This document shows positions 52,844 through 61,536 of a stretch of 64,000 nucleotides of DNA, one piece after another. The position numbers and the translations under genes were made by a program. How positions within the stretch are numbered: position 1 is the first letter of the stretch; each line of letters opens with the position of its first letter. This DNA is from CALCKW01 sp033852095 (GTDB lineage: Bacteria > Pseudomonadota > Gammaproteobacteria > CALCKW01): positions 1-64,000 of the forward strand of contig JAWSVD010000048.1 of NCBI GenBank assembly GCA_033852095.1. Reading direction: 5' to 3'. A model generated the notes under the pieces. The model saw nothing but the letters and a program-made list of their open reading frames with translations, did no database searches and had not been told where the DNA came from.

Positions 52844-53284
52844 TTAAAGCTTGGCTTCTACCCGCAACACATTGTCGTCTACTGACAGCACACGGATGCT
52901 CGCGCCTGCGGCTAAATCGGGCCCGGAGACTTGCCACAGCGTGTCGTGAACATTGACGTATCCGGCACCGTTGACAATGGCTTCTGAGAGGGTAAAAGAC
53001 TGCCCCACGAGCTTGTCGGCACGTCGGTTCAGGGTGGTCTCCTGTGTCTTGTTGCCACTCACCCAGCGCCGCGTAAGGCCCAGCAGAATGAGCGTGCAGA
53101 CGGCAAAATACAGGGCCTGAAGCTGCCAGCTCGCGCTGGGCAATACGTAGGCGAGCAGTGCGGTCAGCAAGGCTGCGGTACCGGCCCACAGCAGCACCGT
53201 GGTGAAGCTGAGCACCTCGATGATCAACAACAGCCCGGCCAATATCAGCCAATGCCAATAGACCAGCGCGGATAGCTCTGTCAT
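52844..53284 (-). CDS. NfeD-like membrane protein
   Basis: The 146-residue protein is the short NfeD form: two or three membrane segments (about 10-80) and a C-terminal OB-fold domain (about 88-146) with LVGQSFTLSEAIVNGAGYVNV and DTLWQVSGPDLAAGASIRVL. NfeD proteins pair with stomatin/SPFH proteins, as here: it starts 2 bases after the SPFH stop. The pair probably organises membrane domains or proteolysis (QmcA/YbbK type). Confidence 0.92.
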   Translation of the reverse strand: MTELSALVYWHWLILAGLLLIIEVLSFTTVLLWAGTAALLTALLAYVLPSASWQLQALYFAVCTLILLGLTRRWVSGNKTQETTLNRRADKLVGQSFTLSEAIVNGAGYVNVHDTLWQVSGPDLAAGASIRVLSVDDNVLRVEAKL

Positions 53285-53286
53285 GG

Positions 53287-54273
53287 CTAGATCTCGAGGT
53301 CGGTTCTGGAAACGGTGGGCTTGCGCTGGGCTGCCAGCGCTGCGGCGTCGAGGCCTTTCGCTGCGGCGAAGGCGTCCTTGGTCAGTTCACCGATGCCGCC
53401 GAGTGCGCCGAGTATGCTGGTAGCCTCCAGTGGCATAAAGACCACCTTGCTGTTGTCAGCGCTCGCCACGGACTCCAGCGCGCCGACGTATTTTTGTGCC
53501 ACAAAATAGTTCAAGGCCTGTACATTGCCGTTGCTCACGGCCTCGGAGACCATTTTGGTGGCGTGCGCTTCAGCGTCGGCCTCGCGCTCGCGCGCCACGG
53601 CTGCTTGAAAGGCCGCTTCGCGCTGACCTTCCGCCAGCAAAATAGTGGATTGTTTCTCGCCTTCGGCGCGCAGGATGGCGGCCTCGCGGCTGCCCTGCGC
53701 GTCGAGAATATTGGCGCGTTTTTCACGCTCCGCTTTCATCTGCCGCGCCATGGCGTCGACCAGATCTTTGGGCGGGTTGATGTCCTTGATCTCGATGCGG
53801 GTGACTTTTACGCCCCAGGGCTGGGTCGCCTGATCGACCACGCGCAGCAGCCGCTCATTGATCATGTTTCGGTTGGAGAGCAGGTCATCCATGTCCATGC
53901 TGCCCATCACGGTGCGGATGTTGGTGGTGGTCAGGTTGATGATGGCCGCCTCGCGGTGGTTGATCTCGTAGGAGGCCTTGGCCGCATCGAGTACCTGAAA
54001 GTACACCACGCCGTCCACCGTGATCATGGCGTTGTCACGGGTGATCACTTCCTGGGAGGGCACGTCCCTGACAGTTTCCATCATGTTGACCCGATGGCCA
54101 ATGCGATCCACAAACGGTACGATCATGCGCAACCCGGGTTTGATGGTGCGGATAAACCGGCCCAGTCGCTCCACCGTGAATTCCTCGCCCTGCGGCACCA
54201 CCTTGGCGGCGGTCACGGCGACAACAATCGCCAGCATGACGATGACAATCACAAAAACACTGAAGGTGCCCAT
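53287..54273 (-). CDS. SPFH/stomatin-family protein (QmcA-like)
   Basis: The 328-residue protein has an N-terminal membrane segment (about 4-26), then VVPQGEEFTVERLGRFIRTIKPGLRMIVPFVDRIGHRVNMME and the SPFH core (quoted in halves: VERLGRFIRTIKPGL and VPFVDRIGHRVNM). A Glu/Ala-rich coiled coil follows (about 190-245) with REKRANILDAQGSREAAILRA. QmcA-type proteins form large rings in the inner membrane. I used ATG 54273 with GGGGA upstream rather than a longer frame. It is followed at 2 bases by nfeD. Confidence 0.92.
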   Translation of the reverse strand: MGTFSVFVIVIVMLAIVVAVTAAKVVPQGEEFTVERLGRFIRTIKPGLRMIVPFVDRIGHRVNMMETVRDVPSQEVITRDNAMITVDGVVYFQVLDAAKASYEINHREAAIINLTTTNIRTVMGSMDMDDLLSNRNMINERLLRVVDQATQPWGVKVTRIEIKDINPPKDLVDAMARQMKAEREKRANILDAQGSREAAILRAEGEKQSTILLAEGQREAAFQAAVAREREADAEAHATKMVSEAVSNGNVQALNYFVAQKYVGALESVASADNSKVVFMPLEATSILGALGGIGELTKDAFAAAKGLDAAALAAQRKPTVSRTDLEI

Positions 54274-54331
54274 GTCTAAAATTTCCCCAAAAGCGACGCT
54301 GCGCGCCACCGCTGTCGTGGTGGCCTAAACC

Positions 54332-54772
54332 ATGAGTGTAGCGCGACTTCAGAACCTCGGCTGGTCGATTGAAACCCGCGGGCGTGATCTGCTCCTGCTG
54401 AGCCCCCGTGTGCAGCAGCAGATCGATGCCGCGGGACTGGTCGACGGTGTGTGCCATGTCTTTATCCGTCACACCAGCGCCTCGCTGCTGATCACCGAGA
54501 ACGCTGACCCAGAGGTGCACATAGATTTAGAGACCGTGATGGCAGGGCTGGCACCCGACGGCGATGTGCGCTATCTGCACCGTTACGAGGGCGACGACGA
54601 CATGGCGGCGCACGTGCGCAGTGTGTTGACGCAGACAACGCTCACGGTGCCGGTCATGCAGGGGCGCTTGCTGTTGGGCACCTGGCAGGGGATCTATCTC
54701 TGGGAGCACCGCTACCAGCCGCACCGGCGCGAGCTGGTCAGCAGTTTGCACGGTGAGTTCAAAGGCGCGTGA
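54332..54772 (+). CDS. yjbQ: YjbQ family protein (UPF0047)
   Basis: The 146-residue protein shows the YjbQ core: VDGVCHVFIRHTSASLLITENADPEV (about 37-62, quoted in part) and QGRLLLGTWQGIYLWEHR near the end. A few members have weak thiamine-phosphate synthase activity, but the physiological role is unclear. It is divergent from the SPFH gene, with 58 bases between start codons. Confidence 0.9.
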   Translation: MSVARLQNLGWSIETRGRDLLLLSPRVQQQIDAAGLVDGVCHVFIRHTSASLLITENADPEVHIDLETVMAGLAPDGDVRYLHRYEGDDDMAAHVRSVLTQTTLTVPVMQGRLLLGTWQGIYLWEHRYQPHRRELVSSLHGEFKGA

Positions 54773-54787
54773 TTTCAGTGGCGCGCT

Positions 54788-55318
54788 CTAATAGTTTTTT
54801 GACTGCCCAGCGAGGTCTTCATCCTCGCGCTGTCGCTGCACTTGCGCATGTTGTTGTTGAATAGTTTGCAGTTTGGCTGCAGAGGCATAACGAAGCTCAC
54901 TGCAGCGGCAGCCCCAGGTGCGCTGGTAACTGATCTCGATACCGTCTTTATTCCAGCTGTAGTGCTGGTCGCTGATGAACTTGCCCGGTACCACGGTCGG
55001 CTGCCCGTATTTGCGTGTCAGTTTTTTCAACATCCTGCGATGCGAGAGGGGTTGTATGTGGTATTCGGCAAAGGCGAAACTGTTGTCCTGCGCATCAAAA
55101 CCCAGGTACAGCCGCTGGCTCTCGGCCAGAACTCCTGCGCTGTCGAATATCTCGAACACCTCGGGCAGCGCGGTGTCTTGCAGGCTGGCACCCGCAGCCC
55201 GTGCAGCCAGGCCCAGACTGGCCTTGTTGGCCGTCACCAAGGGCACGCCAAACAACTCCACAGCGGCGCTGTTGGCCGATGTAAGAGACAGTGCGATCAG
55301 CAGCAGTAGTATCCTCAT
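54788..55318 (-). CDS. secreted protein of unknown function
   Basis: The 176-residue product has a signal peptide (MRILLLLIALSLTSANSAAV, cut near residue 18-19). The mature part begins ELFGVPLVTANKASLGLAARAAGA, a stretch resembling outer-membrane or periplasmic small proteins, and contains KKLTRKYGQPTVV and GCRCSELRY with a Cys pair (about 139 and 141). The C-terminal part is Gln-rich. I do not recognise the family. It is convergent with yjbQ. Confidence 0.6.
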   Translation of the reverse strand: MRILLLLIALSLTSANSAAVELFGVPLVTANKASLGLAARAAGASLQDTALPEVFEIFDSAGVLAESQRLYLGFDAQDNSFAFAEYHIQPLSHRRMLKKLTRKYGQPTVVPGKFISDQHYSWNKDGIEISYQRTWGCRCSELRYASAAKLQTIQQQHAQVQRQREDEDLAGQSKNY

Positions 55319-55450
55319 GTGTGGTGTATCGACACGCTCGCCGACGCTCCGCAGAGCGCCGGACTACTGATTTTCTGTCATCACGCCCGACATCCACGTT
55401 TCTAAGTGCCGCTCGATGCATCACAACTTTAGGGCGGATTCACGGAGGAC

Positions 55451-56167
55451 TCAGGGCGTGAGCGCCTGCAAACGGGTGGAGATCTCGGCGGTGTGGCGCT
55501 CGGCGGCTTGGCGAGCCGCCTGGCCATCGCGGCGGCCGATTGCCGTGACTATATCTGCGTGTTGCTCGATCACGGTCTGGCTGAAGTTTTGTTGATCGAG
55601 CAGCTTATCGGCGGAGATGCGGATACAGGCCTGCAGCGCCTGGCGCAGGCTGCGCACCACCTCGACCAGTACCTTGTTGTGTGAGGCCGCCGCGATGGCG
55701 AGGTGCAGGGCGGTGTCACTGTGCACCATCGCGGCGCGATCCTGGCGTGCAGACGCGGCCACATACTCCCGGTGCAGGCGGCGAATGGTGGCCAGTTCGC
55801 GGTCATCCGCCAGCTCGGCCGCGGCCTCGGCGGCCAGTGCATCCAGCGCTGAGCGCACCAACACCAATTCCTGCCGGCTGCGCGGCGACTGCTCCAGCAG
55901 GGCCAGCAGAGGGGAGGCGCTGCTGGCTGTGACGACGCTGCCGGCGCCGCGCTTGGACTGCAAGAAACCGCGGCTGCGCAGCCGCTGCAACGTTTCACGC
56001 AGCGCAGATCGCGAGCAGCCCAGTTGCAGGGCGAGTGGTCGCTCCGCCGCCAGCCGTGTACCGGTGGGCCATTCACCCGATTCGATCAGGTCTTGCAGTT
56101 GTGTCAGATTTTTCGGCTGGCGCATGGCGGGCTCGGTTGATGGTCGTTGCTCTTTCAATTGGAGCAT
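55451..56167 (-). CDS. GntR/FadR-family regulator of lactate utilisation (LldR-like)
   Basis: The protein (238 residues from ATG 56167) has a GntR winged helix (about 13-75: LTQLQDLIESGEWPTGTRLAAERPLALQLGCSRSALRETLQRL region) and an FCD effector domain with metal-ligand-like His residues (HLAIA, EQHADI, RHTAE). It is divergent from lutA, and a perfect FadR-type palindrome lies between them. It likely represses lutABC and is released by L-lactate, by analogy with LldR. GTG 56173 two codons earlier is possible. Confidence 0.87.
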   Translation of the reverse strand: MLQLKEQRPSTEPAMRQPKNLTQLQDLIESGEWPTGTRLAAERPLALQLGCSRSALRETLQRLRSRGFLQSKRGAGSVVTASSASPLLALLEQSPRSRQELVLVRSALDALAAEAAAELADDRELATIRRLHREYVAASARQDRAAMVHSDTALHLAIAAASHNKVLVEVVRSLRQALQACIRISADKLLDQQNFSQTVIEQHADIVTAIGRRDGQAARQAAERHTAEISTRLQALTP

Positions 56168-56184
56168 GTACACAGGCTCGGTTC

Positions 56185-56201
56185 AATTGGTCTGACCAAT
56201 T
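56185..56201. promoter_or_regulatory. LldR/PdhR-type operator between the regulator and lutA
   Basis: AATTGGTCTGACCAATT is a perfect 7+7 inverted repeat with a 3-base centre. It matches the AATTGGTnnnACCAATT pattern known for GntR-family PdhR and LldR proteins. It lies 17 bases before the regulator start and 66 bases before the lutA start. Confidence 0.8.
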
Positions 56202-56267
56202 CATGTGGATTTTGCACTCGTGCTCAGCCGCGCTAGCATGGTGCTCATTAAGAGGGGAGGATTCTCA

Positions 56268-57047
56268 ATGAGCGCAGACTCTGCACAGCGGCCTCGGGTC
56301 GGTCTATTTGTCACTTGCCTGGTCGATTTGCAGCGACCGTCCGTGGGTTTCGCCGCGGTGAAGTTGCTGGAGCTGGCGGGTTGCAGCGTGGAGGTGCCGT
56401 CGTCACAGACCTGCTGCGGCCAACCGGCCTATAACAACGGTGACTACGCCACCACGGCGGCGCTCGCACGGCAGACCATCGCCGCGTTGGAGCACTGCGA
56501 TTACGTGGTCGCACCCAGCGGCTCCTGCGCGGGTACATTGAAACATCACTACCCGAGCTTGTTGGCGGACGACCCGGATTGGTCGGCTCGGGCGGCGAGC
56601 TTTGCGGACAAGGTGCACGAATTGATGGGCTTTTTGGTGGACGTGCGCGGGCTGGATCCGCAGGCGTTGGACAGCAGCTTTGTCGGCACCGCGACCTACC
56701 ACGACAGTTGTGCGGGTCTGCGTGAGATGGGCATCAAAGAGCAACCACGTGCGCTGCTGCGCGGTGTCGAGGGCCTGGAGCTGGCGGAGATGGAAGACAC
56801 TGAAGTGTGCTGCGGTTTCGGCGGGACTTTCTGCGTCAAATACCCGGAGATCTCGGCGCGCTTGGGCAGCGACAAGCTGCGCCATGCCGAGGAGACCGGC
56901 GCCGATGTCCTGTTGGGGGGGGATTTGGGTTGTCTGCTCAACCTAGCTGGGCGAGCACGCCGGCAGGGCATCCCCCTGCGGGTTTTTCACACCGCCGAGG
57001 TGTTGGCCGGCATGGCAGAGCGCGGCGTCGCTGAGGGCAGCCAATAA
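56268..57047 (+). CDS. lutA: L-lactate oxidation iron-sulfur protein LutA
   Basis: The 259-residue protein has two CCG domains, TCCGQPAYNNGDY (about 48-60) and VCCGFGGTFCVKYPE (about 182-196), and an early Cys in VTCLVD. LutA (LldE, YkgE) works with LutB and LutC to oxidise L-lactate to pyruvate. The ATG at 56268 has GGAGG about 8 bases upstream. Its stop overlaps lutB by one base (TAATG). Confidence 0.93.
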   Translation: MSADSAQRPRVGLFVTCLVDLQRPSVGFAAVKLLELAGCSVEVPSSQTCCGQPAYNNGDYATTAALARQTIAALEHCDYVVAPSGSCAGTLKHHYPSLLADDPDWSARAASFADKVHELMGFLVDVRGLDPQALDSSFVGTATYHDSCAGLREMGIKEQPRALLRGVEGLELAEMEDTEVCCGFGGTFCVKYPEISARLGSDKLRHAEETGADVLLGGDLGCLLNLAGRARRQGIPLRVFHTAEVLAGMAERGVAEGSQ

Positions 57048-58459
57048 TGCGCGTTCGCAGCCCTGAATTTAAAACACGCGCCGTTGCGGCGCTCTCTGAA
57101 GTTGACCTGCAAAAAGCCCTGCGCCAGGGCAAGGCGGGCTTCCAAGGCAAGCGGGCCAGCGCCATCTCGGTGGTGCCCGAGTGGCAGCAGATCCGCAGCG
57201 ACGCCAAGCTGATGAAAGACCACGCCTTGGAGAATCTGGACCACTACCTGCTGCAGTACGAAGCGGCGGTGCAGGCCAACGGCGGCACGGTGCACTGGGC
57301 GCCCACCGCGGTGGATGCCAACCGCATCATCACCGAGCTGTGCACTGCGGCAGACGCCGAGCTGGTGGTCAAAGGCAAGTCCATGATCAGTGAAGAGGTC
57401 GCGCTCAACGACGCGCTTGAAGCGGCGGGCATGCAGGTTGTGGAGACAGACCTGGGCGAGTACATCATCCAGCTGGCGGGCGAGCCACCCAGCCACATCA
57501 TCGCGCCCGCCGCACACAAGACCAAAGAGCAGGTCTCGGATTTGTTCGAAGCGGCGCACGGCGGCCCGCGCATCGATGACCGAGCCGGCCTGGTGACCGA
57601 GGCGCGCCAGGTGCTGCGGGAGAAATTTCTCAACGCGGACATTGGCATCACCGGGGCAAATCTCTTTGTCGCCGAGACGGGGCAGCACCTGCTGGTCACC
57701 AACGAGGGCAACGGCGATCTGTGTTCCTGCGTGCCCAAAATACAAATCGTGATCACCAGCATCGACAAAGTGGTGCCCACACTGGAGGATGCGGCCGCCA
57801 CGATACGGCTCTTGGCGCGCAGTGCGACAGGGCAGCACATCTCAAATTACACCAGTTTCTACGGCGGACCGCGCGGCGAGGGAGAGCTCGACGGGCCAGA
57901 GCAATACCACGTGGTGCTGCTCGATAATGGCCGCAGCAGCATGCTCGGCAACGCCTTCAAAGACATGCTGCGCTGTATTCGCTGCGGTGCTTGCATGAAC
58001 CATTGCCCCGTCTACGGCAACGTCGGTGGCCACGCCTACGGCTGGGTCTATCCGGGTCCCATGGGCTCGGTGTTGACACCCAACATGGTGGGCCTGGAGG
58101 ACACGCTCGACCTGCCCAACGCCTGCACACTCAACGGCCGCTGTGCCGAGGTCTGTCCCATGAGCATTCCGCTGCCAGACTTATTGCGTGAGCACCGCAG
58201 GCTGCAGTTTCAGCGGGGCCTGGGCAGTGGCGCTGCGCGCGGGGCATTGGCCGTGTGGGCAAAGGCGGCGCTTCGCCCGCGTCTCTATCAAGCGATGAGC
58301 CGGCCGGTGATTAAAACGCTGGCTATCTTTGCGGGCAAGCGCGGCGCATACAAAAAACTGCCCGGGCTCGCGGGCTGGACCAGCCAACGCGATCTGCCGG
58401 CCCCGCAGGGCGATACCTTCATGGCGCAATGGCAGGCAGAACAAAGGAACAAATCATGA
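57047..58459 (+). CDS. lutB: L-lactate oxidation iron-sulfur protein LutB
   Basis: The 470-residue protein has the LUD domain (about 60-300; VVKGKSMISEEVALN, VETDLGEYIIQLAGEPPSHI in parts) and a 4Fe-4S ferredoxin region with CIRCGACMNHCPVYG (about 308-322) and CTLNGRCAEVCPM (about 361-373). It probably carries electrons within the LutABC complex on the inner side of the membrane. Its stop overlaps lutC (ATGA). Confidence 0.93.
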   Translation: MRVRSPEFKTRAVAALSEVDLQKALRQGKAGFQGKRASAISVVPEWQQIRSDAKLMKDHALENLDHYLLQYEAAVQANGGTVHWAPTAVDANRIITELCTAADAELVVKGKSMISEEVALNDALEAAGMQVVETDLGEYIIQLAGEPPSHIIAPAAHKTKEQVSDLFEAAHGGPRIDDRAGLVTEARQVLREKFLNADIGITGANLFVAETGQHLLVTNEGNGDLCSCVPKIQIVITSIDKVVPTLEDAAATIRLLARSATGQHISNYTSFYGGPRGEGELDGPEQYHVVLLDNGRSSMLGNAFKDMLRCIRCGACMNHCPVYGNVGGHAYGWVYPGPMGSVLTPNMVGLEDTLDLPNACTLNGRCAEVCPMSIPLPDLLREHRRLQFQRGLGSGAARGALAVWAKAALRPRLYQAMSRPVIKTLAIFAGKRGAYKKLPGLAGWTSQRDLPAPQGDTFMAQWQAEQRNKS

Positions 58460-59100
58460 ACGGTCGTGAGCAGATCATTCGCACAGTGCGGCGCTCATTG
58501 GGCCGCGACAGCGGGCCAGCGGCCCCGCAAGTGGCAGCATTAGAGCACCGCCAGGCATCCAGACCCAGGCACGCGCGGCCCAGCGTGGGGCCAGATTTAG
58601 TCGCGCAGCTCAAGCAGCAGATGGCGCGGGTGCAGATGACCGTTACTGAGCTCAACAACAGCGATCAACTGGGGTCGGCTGTCGCCGAGTTTTTGCAAGA
58701 GCATCAGTTGCCGCTGGCGGTCACGATCTCCCCTGAGCTCAGCGACACTGCGTGGCCGGAAACACTCGAGGTGCACACGGGCGCTGCGCGCGCCGAGGAT
58801 CTCAGCAGCGTGACAGCCTGTCTGTGCGCCATCGCGGAGACGGGCTCTATTGTGATGGCGGCCAGCCCGCAGTCACCCGCGACCTTGCGTTTTATGCCTG
58901 ACAATCACATGGTCGTGTTGCGTCGCGCGCAGGTGCTCTCGCACCTTGAAGAGGCTTGGGCAGTGCTGCGGGCACAGCCCGGCAGTATGTCCAGAGCGGT
59001 GCACATCAACACCGGCCCCTCGCGCACCGGGGACGTGGAGCAGGTGATAGAAATCGGCGCGCATGGCCCGCGGCGCATGCATGTGTTTCTGATCGACTGA
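58456..59100 (+). CDS. lutC: L-lactate oxidation protein LutC
   Basis: The 214-residue protein has the LUD domain features of LutC/YkgG: LSSVTACLCAIAETGSIVMA (quoted in part), HMVVLRRAQVL and the terminal TGPSRTGDVEQVIEIGAHGPRRMHVFLID (in halves). It completes the LutABC set. The ATG at 58456 overlaps the lutB stop, with AAAGGA upstream. No lactate permease follows within the window. Confidence 0.92.
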   Translation: MNGREQIIRTVRRSLGRDSGPAAPQVAALEHRQASRPRHARPSVGPDLVAQLKQQMARVQMTVTELNNSDQLGSAVAEFLQEHQLPLAVTISPELSDTAWPETLEVHTGAARAEDLSSVTACLCAIAETGSIVMAASPQSPATLRFMPDNHMVVLRRAQVLSHLEEAWAVLRAQPGSMSRAVHINTGPSRTGDVEQVIEIGAHGPRRMHVFLID

Positions 59101-59436
59101 TTAGCGCTCGTGCTGTGGGCAGGGCAGCAGACTGCCGCTTTTTCCCCCGCCGTGCGTTCGCAGCCGGGTGCCACGCTAAGCACTCCAGCAGCTGCAGGCG
59201 TCTCTGTCTGACTCAGCGTTTTCCACGTCAGAGGCCAAAAATTCTAGTACTTATTTGGTCCAGATAGAAATTCGGAGCAGCCACTACAATTTGAATTATG
59301 GCGCTGGATTGCGCTTGTTATGTGGTGTGGCTCCCTTATTCAAGGGTGGCAAATCTCTTTGCTGCCATTAGCTCAGCCCCTGCAGCTGAGTTGCGGCTTG
59401 TCGCGGGGTGGTGTGAACAACCAAGGAAGCGATCAG
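59101..59436. other. intergenic region after lutC
   Basis: I see no gene or clear structure here. The end of the lut operon and the promoter of the M16-like lipoprotein gene must lie in it. Confidence 0.5.
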
Positions 59437-60795
59437 ATGAAATGGATTTTCTGTGGACTGCTGTGTTTGCTGTCCGCTTGCCAGAGCATTCCCCCGCAAG
59501 TCCAGCCGCTTGTCTCTGCGGATGGCCAGCGGGTCGGTTTTAAATCCATGCCGGCGGCCGGCGGTGTTGCGGTGGTGATCGATTGGCCCAATAGCGGTGC
59601 GATGCAAAAATACAGCAACCCGGCTGTGTCCAGGCTGGGCGCCGACATACTGTTGGCCGGCGGGTCTGCCCAGTTCAGTGCGGCGGAGCTGCGCAGAAAA
59701 TGGCAGGCCTGGGGAGGGCGTGCGCGCCTGTTGCCACGCGGTGACAGTTTGCGTGCGGTTGTGCAGATCGACAGCGAATATCTACTGCCCGCCATGGCAT
59801 CGATCAATCACATTCTACTGGCCCCACACTTCGATCGTCGCTTGCAGGATGAGCGTGCCAAAAAAATGCAGTCCGAACAGGCACAAGCAAATCAAAACCC
59901 TCGCGTGATCGCGCGGCAGGTCATGGGCTATTTAATGATGCCCGATGATAGACAACGGCAGCGTTACCTGATTGACGATCCCTACCTCTACCTAGAAGTT
60001 GCCATCTTGGATTTGCAGCAGTGGCACAGAGACCTGTTTCAAGGTCGTTCATTGCGTGTTGCAGTCGCGGGCGATGTCACTGCAAAACACGCGCGGCTTG
60101 CTGTGGATCGACTGCTCAAGGGGCTGCCCGATTTCTCGGTGGCATCATTCAGTGCGCAGCCGATTGATGTCAGGCCGCAGCAGGTGCTGGTGCATAGACC
60201 AAATGCTGAGCGCACACACCTGGCTCTCTACGCGCCCCTGCCAAATTTGACGGACAGTGGTTTCGCTGATGTGCTGGCGGTGATGGTGCTCGGACAGGGT
60301 GAAGGCGCCAGGCTCAACGCGGCGGTCGCCGAGCAGCAATTGATTCAGCAGGGCATAGTCGCCACGTTGTCGTCGTTCGGACAAGACGCACGGTTCATCG
60401 TCGTCGAGGCAAACGGTGATAACAAACAGCTGATGGAATTGAAAACAGTGCTGATTGAGGCCTATCGTCAGTTTTATGAATCGGGGCCGAGTGAAGAAGA
60501 AGTGAAGGCGAAGAAAAAGCTGTTGCTCGCTCAATTCAAGGGGAATCTGCGCGAGTCCCCTGCAGTTATCGCGGCGAGTTTGATGGATTTTGAGCGGCTG
60601 GGCTGGCGCGATGACGGCCTTGAGCGGGCGCAACGAGAGCTTGAGTCACTGGACGCAGCCGCGCTCAAGCGCCATGTCAAAATGCACTGGCCCACGGTTG
60701 AGCAGTTCTCGTCGGTGGTGATTTCAGCGCACAAAGACGCGTTAATTGGTGGCTGCGTGATTTCAAAGCCGGCGGTCGCGGTCGCCTGCCGATGA
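59437..60795 (+). CDS. peptidase-M16-like lipoprotein without the zinc-binding motif
   Basis: The 452-residue protein has a lipoprotein signal with lipobox LSAC and Cys15. Two halves follow an M16-like plan, each with an alpha/beta roll: LAGGSAQFSAAELRRKW and SLRAVVQIDSEYLLPAMASI in the first, then GQGEGARLNAAVAEQQL and YRQFYESGPSEEEVKAKKKLLLAQFKGNL (in parts) in the second. The HXXEH zinc motif of active M16 enzymes is absent. It may be an inactive partner or a chaperone-like lipoprotein. The ATG at 59437 has AAGGAAG upstream. Confidence 0.65.
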   Translation: MKWIFCGLLCLLSACQSIPPQVQPLVSADGQRVGFKSMPAAGGVAVVIDWPNSGAMQKYSNPAVSRLGADILLAGGSAQFSAAELRRKWQAWGGRARLLPRGDSLRAVVQIDSEYLLPAMASINHILLAPHFDRRLQDERAKKMQSEQAQANQNPRVIARQVMGYLMMPDDRQRQRYLIDDPYLYLEVAILDLQQWHRDLFQGRSLRVAVAGDVTAKHARLAVDRLLKGLPDFSVASFSAQPIDVRPQQVLVHRPNAERTHLALYAPLPNLTDSGFADVLAVMVLGQGEGARLNAAVAEQQLIQQGIVATLSSFGQDARFIVVEANGDNKQLMELKTVLIEAYRQFYESGPSEEEVKAKKKLLLAQFKGNLRESPAVIAASLMDFERLGWRDDGLERAQRELESLDAAALKRHVKMHWPTVEQFSSVVISAHKDALIGGCVISKPAVAVACR

Positions 60796-60854
60796 GCGCG
60801 CGGCTTGCCTGAACAGCATTTTTCACCAGAATCAGCGGCGCCTTGAGGTGATAT

Positions 60855-61370
60855 TCAGTGGTACTGCCTGCGCCTTGTTTGATTCGCTCTGCTGTTGAGG
60901 TGCCGCGGGCGTCGGGAATCATTAAGCCATGTTGTGTGTTGCAATAACTGCTCGTACTGGGCACCGCCCAGCTCACGCTTTAAGTAAAAACGATAGTCCT
61001 GTTGTGCCCGCCAGAGCGTGTCCTTGACGCGCGCGAGTCGCAGCCGCAGATGCTGGCTCTGTTGGTGTTGTGCTTGATGACGCCTGCTGTGCCGCAGTTT
61101 TCGTTCAATGCGCCGTTTTTTCTGCTGCAGTCGCTCTATCAATTTTCCCGCGTGCTGCAGTGAGACAGCCCGGCTGAGCGGGCGTAGCTGCGGTCTTTCT
61201 GCTTGGCGGTGGCGCCGTTCATTGCTGCGCCTTTGGGGCCGCTGCACAGCGGGTGATAAATCGGTCTGAGTTGTTGTCTGCAGTCGATCGTAGTTGTGCG
61301 GCTCTTTGGCTTGCACCGATCCCCAGTGCGCGCCAACGCCTATCAACGCAATCGCGATCATTTTTTTCAT
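60855..61370 (-). CDS. very basic Arg/Gln-rich exported protein of unknown function
   Basis: The 171-residue product has a signal peptide (MKKMIAIALIGVGAHWGSVQA, cut near 21) and a mature region rich in Arg, Gln and His, for example LIERLQQKKRRIERKLRHSRR (about 90-110). It should be strongly positively charged and partly helical or coiled. I do not recognise a family. The ATG at 61370 has GGAG at good spacing. It is convergent with the M16-like lipoprotein gene. Confidence 0.6.
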   Translation of the reverse strand: MKKMIAIALIGVGAHWGSVQAKEPHNYDRLQTTTQTDLSPAVQRPQRRSNERRHRQAERPQLRPLSRAVSLQHAGKLIERLQQKKRRIERKLRHSRRHQAQHQQSQHLRLRLARVKDTLWRAQQDYRFYLKRELGGAQYEQLLQHTTWLNDSRRPRHLNSRANQTRRRQYH

Positions 61371-61536
61371 CTCAACTCTCCACTGCTCATGTCGGGCGCG
61401 CTGCGCCAATGCCAGCACTTGAAGAGTTGGAGCCTCAAAAGGGCGCTGAGTTCCGGCGTGCTTTGTTTTCATCTCCCGCTGCGGTGAGTTCCTGGGCCAG
61501 CTGCCTCGACCACTCGGGCATCTTTGAGCGAATGTC

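Noticed and set aside
59298..59543. Open frame before the M16-like lipoprotein
   Set aside because: It overlaps the lipoprotein gene in another frame and has no recognisable features.
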